A stretch of 6,609 nucleotides of DNA from an uncultured Mycoplasmatota bacterium (lineage in GTDB: Bacteria; Bacillota_I; Bacilli_A; RF39; UBA660), in NCBI GenBank assembly GCA_948472605.1, contig CAOKUH010000082.1, positions 1 to 6,609 on the forward strand. The letters are read 5' to 3'. Position 1 is the first letter of the stretch. Every line of letters begins with the position of its first letter. Shown here in pieces: positions 1 through 4,991 of this stretch. The notes beneath the pieces were generated by a model that saw nothing but the letters and a program-made list of their open reading frames with translations, was not told the origin of the DNA and did no database searches. The position numbers and the translations under genes are program-made.

Positions 1-290
1 AGAAGTTAAATAAAGATCCTAAATTTCGTGAGTATATGTCTAAAGAAGAGGACACGAGAAAATGTCATAACACTGAACTACGTATTGCTCGAGAAGCTGG
101 TATACTCCAAGGTATAGCTGAAGGAATCGAACAAGGTTTAGAACAAGGTATGGAAAAAGGCATAATACAGGGTGCAAAAGAAGCTAATATAGAAACAGCC
201 AAGAATTTACTTGAAATGGGAATAGGAACAATAGAAGAAATTGCTAAAGCTACTAAATTATCAGCAGAAGAAATTGAAAAGTTGAAATAG
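1..290 (+). CDS. Rpn-family PD-(D/E)XK nuclease/transposase-like protein, C-terminal part (5' end outside window)
   Basis: The frame is open from the left edge, so this is the last ~95 residues of a longer protein. The ATG at 36 is probably internal, because codons 3-35 read KLNKDPKFREY in the same frame. The visible part is a helical tail with seven glycine-led four-residue units (GILQ, GIAE, GIEQ, GLEQ, GMEK, GIIQ, GAKE), then a segment ending TIEEIAKATKLSAEEIEKL. This tail is characteristic of the Rpn/YhgA-like group of PD-(D/E)XK proteins often named transposase or recombination-promoting nuclease, typically ~280-300 residues. The nuclease core would lie upstream and cannot be checked here. 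The segment looks somewhat richer in G and C than the following genes, consistent with a mobile or accessory origin. Family assignment rests on the tail only. Confidence 0.75.
   Translation, partial: KLNKDPKFREYMSKEEDTRKCHNTELRIAREAGILQGIAEGIEQGLEQGMEKGIIQGAKEANIETAKNLLEMGIGTIEEIAKATKLSAEEIEKLK
99..182 (+). repeat. Degenerate 12-nt tandem repeat, seven units, inside the Rpn-like gene
   Basis: Seven consecutive 12-base units each begin with GG: ggtatactccaa, ggtatagctgaa, ggaatcgaacaa, ggtttagaacaa, ggtatggaaaaa, ggcataatacag, ggtgcaaaagaa. They encode the glycine-led four-residue repeat of the protein tail. Because units are four codons, gain or loss of a unit would keep the reading frame. 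The units have diverged, so the repeat is conserved mainly at protein level. Confidence 0.75.
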
Positions 291-304
291 TAATTAATTA
301 TTTT

Positions 305-331
305 AAAATGTCAATATTAGACATTTTTTTT
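305..331 (+). terminator. Weak rho-independent terminator after the Rpn-like gene
   Basis: An 8-bp perfect inverted repeat, AAAATGTC (305-312) and GACATTTT (320-327), encloses a 7-base loop and runs into further T residues to 331. The stem has only two G-C pairs, so it is modest, but the position directly after the stop codon and the T run fit a terminator for the upstream gene. Confidence 0.65.
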
Positions 332-341
332 AATCGTTTAA

Positions 342-350
342 TGTTATAAA
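342..350 (+). promoter_or_regulatory. Possible extended -10 promoter for the SPOR-radC-mre-spoIVF gene run
   Basis: TGTTATAAA fits an extended -10 element (TGn followed by TATAAA at 345-350). No convincing -35 box lies 16-18 bases upstream, where the terminator T run sits. Transcription would begin near 357, directly on the Shine-Dalgarno AAGGTGA (357-363) of the next gene. In such AT-rich DNA a TATAAA is common, so this is tentative. Confidence 0.35.
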
Positions 351-370
351 TGATTTAAGGTGATGTTGTT

Positions 371-793
371 ATGAAAAAGTTTTTGAAAATTATTTTAATT
401 TCTTCTTTAATTGGGACTATGCTAGCAGCCATGTTCTTTTTTAATATAAAAGATAAAGCTGAGGCTAAAAACAAAACAATTTTATATGCTTTTCAAGTTG
501 GAGTTTTTAAATCTTTAGAAAATGCTGATAATTTTAAAACAAGATTTGAAGCTTCTAAAATATATAAAGATAATGAATATTATCGTGTTTTTGTAGGAGT
601 TACTATTAACAACAAAGCAATGCTAGAAAGTATTTTTAATAATTTAGGGTATGATTATTATATAAAAGAGTTAGATAAAATCGAAAATGTAGAAGAAATT
701 TTAAAATATGATGAGTTATTAAAAGAGAGTAATGAAGAAAATAAAATGATAATTATTAAAAATATGTTAGAAAGCTTTTCTTATGGCTTATAA
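371..793 (+). CDS. SPOR-domain membrane-anchored protein at the SpoIIB position
   Basis: This 140-residue protein starts with a short basic N-terminus and a hydrophobic segment (about residues 5-26), predicting an inner-membrane anchor with the rest outside. Residues ~36-103 fit a SPOR domain: LYAFQVGVFKSLENA gives the first strand and helix, and YYRVFVGV plus YDYYIKEL give later strands. SPOR domains bind denuded glycan strands of septal peptidoglycan. The ATG at 371 has a good Shine-Dalgarno (AAGGTGA, 357-363). The stop overlaps the radC start by 11 bases. In Bacillus the SPOR protein SpoIIB, which acts at the septum during engulfment, is encoded at the same place upstream of radC, so this is its positional counterpart. 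SPOR is seen in the sequence; the SpoIIB equivalence is inferred from synteny, and the protein is much shorter than Bacillus SpoIIB. Confidence 0.8.
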   Translation: MKKFLKIILISSLIGTMLAAMFFFNIKDKAEAKNKTILYAFQVGVFKSLENADNFKTRFEASKIYKDNEYYRVFVGVTINNKAMLESIFNNLGYDYYIKELDKIENVEEILKYDELLKESNEENKMIIIKNMLESFSYGL

Positions 794-1463
794 AATTAAA
801 GATTTACCTTTTGATGAAAGACCAAGAGAAAAACTAAAAAATAATGGGGCAGAAACATTATCAAATGAAGAGTTAATAGCTATAGTTTTAAGATGCGGAA
901 ATAAAAATGAATCAGTAAAAGATTTAGCAATTAGATTAGTTAAAGATTTAAATAATTTTCAAGATTTAAATACAATAACATGTAACGATTTAATAAAAAT
1001 AAAAGGTATAAAAGAAGCAAAAGCAATATCTTTACTTGCTGCAATAGAACTAGGAAAAAGACTAGCAAGTCCAAGTGCTATAAAAAAACATAAAGTTATA
1101 AGCTCTTTTGAATTATATGAATTATTTAGAGTAAAAATCTTAAACATAAAACAAGAAAAACTTTTTGCCGTTTTTTTAAATACTAAAAATGAAATAATTA
1201 ACTACGAAACAATATTTGTTGGAACTCAAAATAAAAGCATTACACATCCTAGAGAAATTTTTTATGCAGCGATTAAAAATAGTGCAGTTAAAATAATACT
1301 TATACATAATCATCCAACAGGTGATGTAACTCCAAGTAAAGAAGATATAAAATTTACTAATAATATAAAAAATGTTGGAGAAATGATGCAAATTCCACTA
1401 ATTGATCATATTATAATAAGCGAAAGTGCTTTTTTTAGTTTTTTTGATCATCAAATGCTTTAA
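783..1463 (+). CDS. radC: RadC family protein (UPF0758, JAB/MPN domain)
   Basis: At 226 residues this is full length for RadC. The N-terminal part has the family signature DLPFDERPREKL (residues 7-18), then LSNEELIAIVLRCG and a helix-hairpin-helix segment (IKIKGIKEAKAISLLAAIELG, ~71-91, split by the GIK turn). The C-terminal JAB/MPN domain carries THPREIF (154-160) and the metal-binding JAMM motif HNHPTGDVTPSKED, with H175, H177 and D188 all present. IDHIII near the end is also typical. The biochemical role of RadC is unsettled; the old link to DNA repair is not well supported. It starts inside the last codons of the SPOR gene, with only a weak Shine-Dalgarno, so translational coupling is likely. 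The position before mreC matches Bacillus, where maf and mreB would also be expected but are absent. Confidence 0.95.
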   Translation: MAYKIKDLPFDERPREKLKNNGAETLSNEELIAIVLRCGNKNESVKDLAIRLVKDLNNFQDLNTITCNDLIKIKGIKEAKAISLLAAIELGKRLASPSAIKKHKVISSFELYELFRVKILNIKQEKLFAVFLNTKNEIINYETIFVGTQNKSITHPREIFYAAIKNSAVKIILIHNHPTGDVTPSKEDIKFTNNIKNVGEMMQIPLIDHIIISESAFFSFFDHQML

Positions 1464-1502
1464 TTTTTTTAAAACTTTCCATAATAATACTAGGTGAGTT
1501 TT

Positions 1503-2171
1503 ATGACTAGAAAAGGAAAATTGGTTTTTATAGTTGTAATAATTATGGCTATTTTATTAAAAGAAGAGGTATATGGAATTTTATTTCATCTTAATATAAC
1601 TAATAAAGTTGATAATTATATTTGTGAAATAAAAAATAAGAATATAGAAAAATTATATAATGAACTTGTAGAAGCTTATAAATATGACGATAATTTAAAT
1701 TATGAGTTAGAACATACAAAAATACTTTTTAATAATACTTATAATTTAACTGATAAAATAACAATTTATAAAGGACATAAAAACAATATAAAGGAAAAAA
1801 ATTTAGTAATTAATGAGCAAGGTTTAGTTGGGATAGTTAATAAAGTTAATAAAAATAGTAGTGAAGTTGTTTTACTTACTAATAAAGATTTAAATTTATC
1901 GGTAAAAATAAATGAAAATTATGGAATTCTAAAATACGAAAATAATGAATTAATAGTTATGGGAATAAATAATAAAGGAAAGCTAGATATTGGTGATAAA
2001 GTTTATACTAGCGATGTATCAAATTATCCAAAAAACGTTTTAATAGGTTTTGTAAGTAATATAAGTGTTGATAATTATGAAATCGAAAAAGTATTAAAAA
2101 TAACACCAGCTGTTAATTTTAATAATCTAAAGTACTTAAGTGTAATAACTGATTTAAGAGGCCAAGAATGA
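1503..2171 (+). CDS. mreC: MreC-like cell shape protein, short form
   Basis: MreC organises the elongation peptidoglycan machinery outside the membrane. This 222-residue protein has one membrane segment (~7-19), a short predicted coiled coil (~38-75) and the MreC beta-domain pattern: LVINEQGLVGIVNKV (~101-115), SEVVLLTNKDLNLSV, then IGDKVYTSDVSNYPKNVLIGFV (~163-184), corresponding to the usual GD-V-TSG-FP-G--IG motif. It is shorter than the usual 270-300 residues, mainly in the coiled coil and C-terminus. I chose the ATG at 1503 over the in-frame GTG at 1494 because that GTG lies inside the Shine-Dalgarno AGGTGA (1492-1497), which is correctly spaced for 1503. The TGA stop overlaps the next start (ATGA at 2168-2171). 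No mreB precedes it. An MreC identity is well supported by motif and context; divergence is high. Confidence 0.85.
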   Translation: MTRKGKLVFIVVIIMAILLKEEVYGILFHLNITNKVDNYICEIKNKNIEKLYNELVEAYKYDDNLNYELEHTKILFNNTYNLTDKITIYKGHKNNIKEKNLVINEQGLVGIVNKVNKNSSEVVLLTNKDLNLSVKINENYGILKYENNELIVMGINNKGKLDIGDKVYTSDVSNYPKNVLIGFVSNISVDNYEIEKVLKITPAVNFNNLKYLSVITDLRGQE

Positions 2172-2530
2172 TATTTCTATATTTTATATTAGATGTATGC
2201 ATCTATAATTATACTAATTTTCAAACTAATATTTTAATGTTATCTTTTTTTGAGCCAAAACTTAAAATACCATATTTTTTAACTATTTTATTTATTGATT
2301 ATCTTTTATTAAGTAAGGGTAAAATATTTATAATATATAGTATATTATATTTTATAAATAAGAAAATTAAATTAAATAACTTTGGTAATTCTAATTTATT
2401 TATTAAATTTATTATTTTAAATAGTATATATATTTGTTTAACTTTAATTTTATTTCAAAAAGCAATCTTTAATATAGGAGGGATAATTATTAATTTTATA
2501 ATACTTTTTATCTGTTATAAAAAAATATAA
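2168..2530 (+). CDS. mreD: MreD-like integral membrane protein, very short
   Basis: This 120-residue protein is strongly hydrophobic with about four membrane segments (roughly residues 2-12, 33-48, 52-64 and 80-117, the last region long enough for two). It is rich in I, L, F, N and K and has no enzymatic motif. The start ATG overlaps the mreC stop, with a Shine-Dalgarno AAGAGG six bases upstream, so the two are translationally coupled. MreD is the poorly conserved membrane partner of MreC, normally ~160-170 residues. Position directly after mreC is the main reason for the name; sequence similarity alone would not decide it. It could be a reduced MreD or an unrelated small membrane protein that took its place. 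Confidence 0.65.
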   Translation: MIFLYFILDVCIYNYTNFQTNILMLSFFEPKLKIPYFLTILFIDYLLLSKGKIFIIYSILYFINKKIKLNNFGNSNLFIKFIILNSIYICLTLILFQKAIFNIGGIIINFIILFICYKKI

Positions 2531-2558
2531 TATTCATATAATTTAATGGTGAAGATAT

Positions 2559-3179
2559 ATGGATAACTTACTTTTAGAAGCACAAAATCGTATTAGAAGT
2601 AAAAGAATGAATTTAGTATATAATAAAAAACAAAAAAATCCTCAAAGTAAATATATTTCTAATTTGTTTACTAGAACTCTTTTAAGTATTATTTTAGTTT
2701 TAGCAGTGGCAATATTTATTAATATAAGTGACGCTAATCTTTTAACATTCAAAAATAATTTTTTTAATGAAACATTAGCATTTACCAAAATAAATAGTTT
2801 ATATGCTAAATATTTTGGTGATATAATTCCTGATAAAGTAAATAAAAATAACGCTTTACCAGTATTTGATGGTAAAAACTATTCTAATATTGAACATGTA
2901 GATAATTCTTATGTATTTACTCTTACATCAAATACATATTCCTTTTTAGAAAGTGGTGTTGTTGTTTTTGTAGGTGATAAAGATAATCTAGGAAAAACAA
3001 TAATTATTCAAGGAATTGATGGTGTTGATATTTGGTATTCTAATATTTCTAATTGCAATGTTACAATGTATGATTATGTAGAAAAAGGTAGTATTGTAGG
3101 GGAGTTTAGTGATTCTAAAGCCGTCTTAACATTTATGGAAAACGGTGAATATACAAATTATGAAAAATATGTTAGTTAA
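2559..3179 (+). CDS. spoIVFA: SpoIVFA-like membrane protein with degenerate M23/LytM domain
   Basis: The 206 residues comprise a basic N-terminal cytoplasmic tail (1-35, many K and R), one membrane segment (~36-56), a linker, and a C-terminal LytM/M23-like fold (~130-206) seen in SGVVVFVGDKDNLGKTIIIQG, VDIWYSNISN and VEKGSIVGEF. The catalytic residues of true M23 endopeptidases are missing: the HxH region reads LTFMENGEY (~190-198) and the H of the Y-A-H-L segment is replaced (WYSN, 159-162), so it should not cut peptidoglycan. Bacillus SpoIVFA has the same build: it holds SpoIVFB in the outer forespore membrane and keeps it inhibited until signalled. The following gene is a SpoIVFB-like protease that starts inside this one, which strongly supports the assignment. 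Shine-Dalgarno GGTGA (2548-2552) fits the ATG at 2559. Whether the pair still serves sporulation is unknown. Confidence 0.8.
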   Translation: MDNLLLEAQNRIRSKRMNLVYNKKQKNPQSKYISNLFTRTLLSIILVLAVAIFINISDANLLTFKNNFFNETLAFTKINSLYAKYFGDIIPDKVNKNNALPVFDGKNYSNIEHVDNSYVFTLTSNTYSFLESGVVVFVGDKDNLGKTIIIQGIDGVDIWYSNISNCNVTMYDYVEKGSIVGEFSDSKAVLTFMENGEYTNYEKYVS

Positions 3180-3939
3180 ATTTAAGATTAATAATATAAC
3201 GTACTTCATGATTTTAAGTTTTTTATTAACTGGTTTTATTAAAAATATTTTAATTATTTTATTAATTGTTTTAGTACATGAACTAGGGCATATCTTTTTT
3301 TTAAAAATATTTAATTACGAAATATTAAAAGTAGAAATATTTCCCTTTGGAGGAGTTACAAGTACAGAAAAATTAATAAATTCTCCAATTAATAAAGATA
3401 TTTTAATATATATGGGAGGTATTATTTTTCAAATTATTTTATATTTTATATTTAGTTTTCTTTATCAAAAAGGATATATTTTAAATAGTACATATCAACT
3501 ATTTATAATGTATAACAAAAGTATATTAATATTTAATATACTTCCTATAAAACCTTTAGATGGAGGAGAAATATTTTTATTAATTTTACAAAAATTTTTC
3601 CCTTATATTAAAACGTTAAGTATAGCAAATTATATATCTATCATTATTTTAGCAGGTTTTATTTTATATAATATAAAAAGTAATTTAAATAATTTTATTA
3701 TAATAGGATTTTTATTATATAAGATAATTGATTTTTGTAGGAGAAAAGAATATTTTAAAAATAAGTTTTTATTAGAAAGATATCTTTATAATATTCCATA
3801 TAAGAAAATAGAGCATAATGGAGGACAAGATTTTAATATTTTAAAAAAAGAAACTTTACATTTTTTTAAAAGTAATAATAAATATATTCATGAAAAAGAA
3901 ATTTTAAAACAAAAATTTGACATTAATTCGTATTTTTGA
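3160..3939 (+). CDS. spoIVFB: SpoIVFB-like M50 site-2 intramembrane metalloprotease
   Basis: This polytopic membrane protein (259 residues from the ATG at 3160) carries the zinc motif HELGH (H40, E41, H44) in a membrane helix and the third-ligand motif N126-xx-P129-xx-PLDGG with D134, both diagnostic of the M50B/SpoIVFB group. FPFGG (61-65) is also conserved. In Bacillus SpoIVFB cleaves pro-sigma-K inside the mother cell. About 65 C-terminal residues follow the last helix; I do not recognise an intact CBS domain there, and the Bacillus protein (~288 residues) is longer. The start is uncertain: GTG 3145 and ATG 3169 are in frame. GTG 3145 overlaps GGTGA (3144-3148), which could serve as a somewhat distant Shine-Dalgarno for 3160. 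The gene overlaps spoIVFA by 20 bases. Its TGA stop lies within the rplU promoter. Confidence 0.88.
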   Translation: MKNMLVKFKINNITYFMILSFLLTGFIKNILIILLIVLVHELGHIFFLKIFNYEILKVEIFPFGGVTSTEKLINSPINKDILIYMGGIIFQIILYFIFSFLYQKGYILNSTYQLFIMYNKSILIFNILPIKPLDGGEIFLLILQKFFPYIKTLSIANYISIIILAGFILYNIKSNLNNFIIIGFLLYKIIDFCRRKEYFKNKFLLERYLYNIPYKKIEHNGGQDFNILKKETLHFFKSNNKYIHEKEILKQKFDINSYF

Positions 3940-3945
3940 TAAAAT
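3917..3945 (+). promoter_or_regulatory. Strong sigma-A promoter of the rplU-prp-rpmA unit
   Basis: A perfect -35 TTGACA (3917-3922) is followed after 17 bases by TAAAAT (3940-3945), with the extended -10 TG at 3937-3938. This is near the optimum for a housekeeping sigma promoter. It lies inside the last codons of spoIVFB: the TGA stop (3937-3939) supplies the extended -10 bases. Start of transcription is expected near 3952, giving an untranslated leader of ~95 bases. Confidence 0.9.
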
Positions 3946-3951
3946 TTAATA

Positions 3952-4040
3952 CGTTTGGAAGGGCTTTTCTTTCTAAAACCGCATGGAAAAGGTATAATCT
4001 TTTACTAGAGCCTTAACAGCGAGTCTTATATATAAAGGAG
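3952..4040 (+). ncRNA. Structured 5' leader of rplU, probable L21 leader RNA
   Basis: A leader of ~95 bases separates the promoter from rplU. An outer stem pairs 3960-3967 with 4007-4014 (core GGCT with AGCC, plus A-U and G-U pairs). Inside it, GAAAAG (3986-3991) can pair either upstream with CTTTTC (3964-3969) or, as AAAAG (3987-3991), downstream with CTTTT (3999-4003). The upstream option breaks the outer stem, so two folds are mutually exclusive. Low-GC Gram-positive bacteria carry an autoregulatory L21 leader exactly here (Rfam L21_leader). I recognise it by position and fold, not by a consensus match, so a diverged or lineage-specific leader is possible. Confidence 0.65.
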
Positions 4041-4047
4041 GTATGAA

Positions 4048-4350
4048 ATGAAAGCTATATTTACGACAGGTGGAAAACAATATTATGTAACTGAAGGTGA
4101 TGTAATTTATGTTGAAAAATTACCTAATGAAGTTAATTCAGAAATAGTGTTTACAGATGTATTATATGTTGATGGTAAAGTAGGTACACCAAATGTTTCT
4201 GGTGCTAAAGTTACTTGTAAAGTTGAAAAACATGGTAAACAAAAGAAAATAGTTGTTTTCAAATATAAACCAAAAAAGAAATATCGTAATAAACAAGGGC
4301 ATAGACAACCATATACAAAATTAGTAGTTAATAAAATTGAAGTTAAGTAA
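4048..4350 (+). CDS. rplU: 50S ribosomal protein L21
   Basis: The product is a 100-residue protein of normal length for L21, which binds 23S rRNA in the large subunit. The N-terminus KAIFTTGGKQYYV and the C-terminal signature FKYKPKKKYRNKQGHRQPYT (residues ~72-91) are diagnostic of the family. The ATG is preceded by a near-perfect Shine-Dalgarno AAAGGAGGT (4034-4042) at five bases, the strongest in the window, as expected for an abundant ribosomal protein. It is the first gene after the strong promoter and leader and is followed two bases later by prp. Expression is probably feedback-controlled through the leader. Confidence 0.98.
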   Translation: MKAIFTTGGKQYYVTEGDVIYVEKLPNEVNSEIVFTDVLYVDGKVGTPNVSGAKVTCKVEKHGKQKKIVVFKYKPKKKYRNKQGHRQPYTKLVVNKIEVK

Positions 4351-4352
4351 TT

Positions 4353-4658
4353 ATGATAAAAGTTAGAATTCATAAAGATAATGATAAAATATCAAAAGTT
4401 GTGATAAGTGGTCATGCAGGATATGCCCCATATGGTCATGATATTGTTTGTAGTGCTGTTTCTAGTATTATAACAACATCAATAAATGGTATATTAAGCT
4501 TTGGAAATACAATTAAAGCAACTGATGATGGTAAAATTTTATTAATTGAAGTTTTAGAAAATGATGAAATAACAGATAAGTTAATGATAAATATGCTTAA
4601 TTTACTTAAAGAAATTGAAAAAGATTATCAAAAAAATATAAAAATAGAAGGAGAATAG
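4353..4658 (+). CDS. prp: Prp, cysteine protease that matures ribosomal protein L27
   Basis: This 101-residue protein (formerly YsxB) belongs to the small cysteine proteases that remove the N-terminal extension of L27 before ribosome assembly. The active-site block GHAGYAPYGHDIVCSAVS is intact, with catalytic His21 and Cys33 at the expected spacing. It lies between rplU and rpmA, two bases after the former and two before the latter, the fixed order in Bacillota. There is no good Shine-Dalgarno of its own, so translation probably depends on ribosomes finishing rplU, which would keep the protease below the level of its ribosomal neighbours. Its substrate, the extended L27, is encoded next door. 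Confidence is high. Confidence 0.95.
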   Translation: MIKVRIHKDNDKISKVVISGHAGYAPYGHDIVCSAVSSIITTSINGILSFGNTIKATDDGKILLIEVLENDEITDKLMINMLNLLKEIEKDYQKNIKIEGE

Positions 4659-4660
4659 CG

Positions 4661-4945
4661 ATGTTAAATTTTAAACTTAATTTACAACGTTTTGCTCATA
4701 TTAAAGCCCAAGGATCTACAAAAAATGGCCGTGATAGTGCTGGTAGACGTTTAGGAGCTAAAGCAAGTGATGGGGAATTTGTATCTGCTGGAAGTATAAT
4801 TTATCGTCAAAGAGGAACAAAGATTTATCCAGGAACAAATGTTGGAATGGGTAAAGACCATACGTTATTTGCTAAAATAAGTGGCGTTGTAAAATTTGAA
4901 AGATTAGGTAGAGATAAAAAGAAAGTAAGCGTTTACGAAAAGTAG
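4661..4945 (+). CDS. rpmA: 50S ribosomal protein L27 precursor with Prp-cleaved extension
   Basis: The 94-residue precursor contains the L27 core from H13 on: GSTKNGRDSAGRRLGAK, then SAGSIIYRQRGTK and GMGKDHTLFAK. L27 reaches with its N-terminus toward the peptidyl transferase centre. The first 12 residues form the extension typical of Bacillota: LNLQRFA (residues 6-12) corresponds to the usual LNLQFFA, with cleavage by Prp expected after A12, leaving HIKAQGS at the mature end. The Arg at position 10 where Phe or another hydrophobic residue is usual is notable. The Shine-Dalgarno AAGGAGA (4648-4654) overlaps the 3' end of prp. The TAG stop lies inside the terminator stem. Confidence 0.97.
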   Translation: MLNFKLNLQRFAHIKAQGSTKNGRDSAGRRLGAKASDGEFVSAGSIIYRQRGTKIYPGTNVGMGKDHTLFAKISGVVKFERLGRDKKKVSVYEK

Positions 4946-4955
4946 ACGTTTTTTT
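4927..4955 (+). terminator. Rho-independent terminator of the rplU-prp-rpmA unit, overlapping the end of rpmA
   Basis: A 10-bp stem pairs AAGCGTTTAC (4927-4936) with GTAGACGTTT (4942-4951), including two G-T pairs, around the stable loop GAAAA. A run of seven T (4949-4955) follows. The 3' arm contains the rpmA stop codon TAG (4943-4945), so the last codons of L27 and the terminator share bases. Confidence 0.88.
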
Positions 4956-4971
4956 GATTTTTTGGTATAAT
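4943..4971 (+). promoter_or_regulatory. Promoter of trmB with consensus extended -10
   Basis: TGGTATAAT (4963-4971) is a perfect extended -10 element with TATAAT at 4966-4971. A -35-like TAGACG (4943-4948, four of six matches to TTGACA) lies exactly 17 bases upstream, inside the 3' arm of the rpmA terminator. Transcription would start near 4978, about 14 bases before the trmB ATG and right at the Shine-Dalgarno AGGTGA (4979-4984). Confidence 0.75.
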
Positions 4972-4991
4972 TAAAGTTAGGTGATTTATTT

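Noticed and set aside
959..1147. Minus-strand open frame of 62 codons inside radC
   Set aside because: It lies wholly within a well-supported radC gene on the other strand, has no recognisable domain and is a low-complexity shadow of AT-rich coding sequence.
1176..1391. Minus-strand open frame of 71 codons opposite the JAMM domain of radC
   Set aside because: It is antisense to the conserved HNHPTG region, shows no family features and no convincing ribosome site.
1494..1502. GTG start at 1494 for mreC
   Set aside because: The GTG is part of the Shine-Dalgarno AGGTGA that is correctly spaced for ATG 1503, so the upstream start is unlikely.
3145..3159. GTG start at 3145 for spoIVFB
   Set aside because: It overlaps the GGTGA that probably serves the ATG at 3160, and nothing upstream of it looks like another ribosome site. 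It cannot be fully excluded.
4107..4373. Minus-strand open frame of 88 codons opposite rplU
   Set aside because: rplU on the + strand is certain; the antisense frame is a by-product of its codon use.
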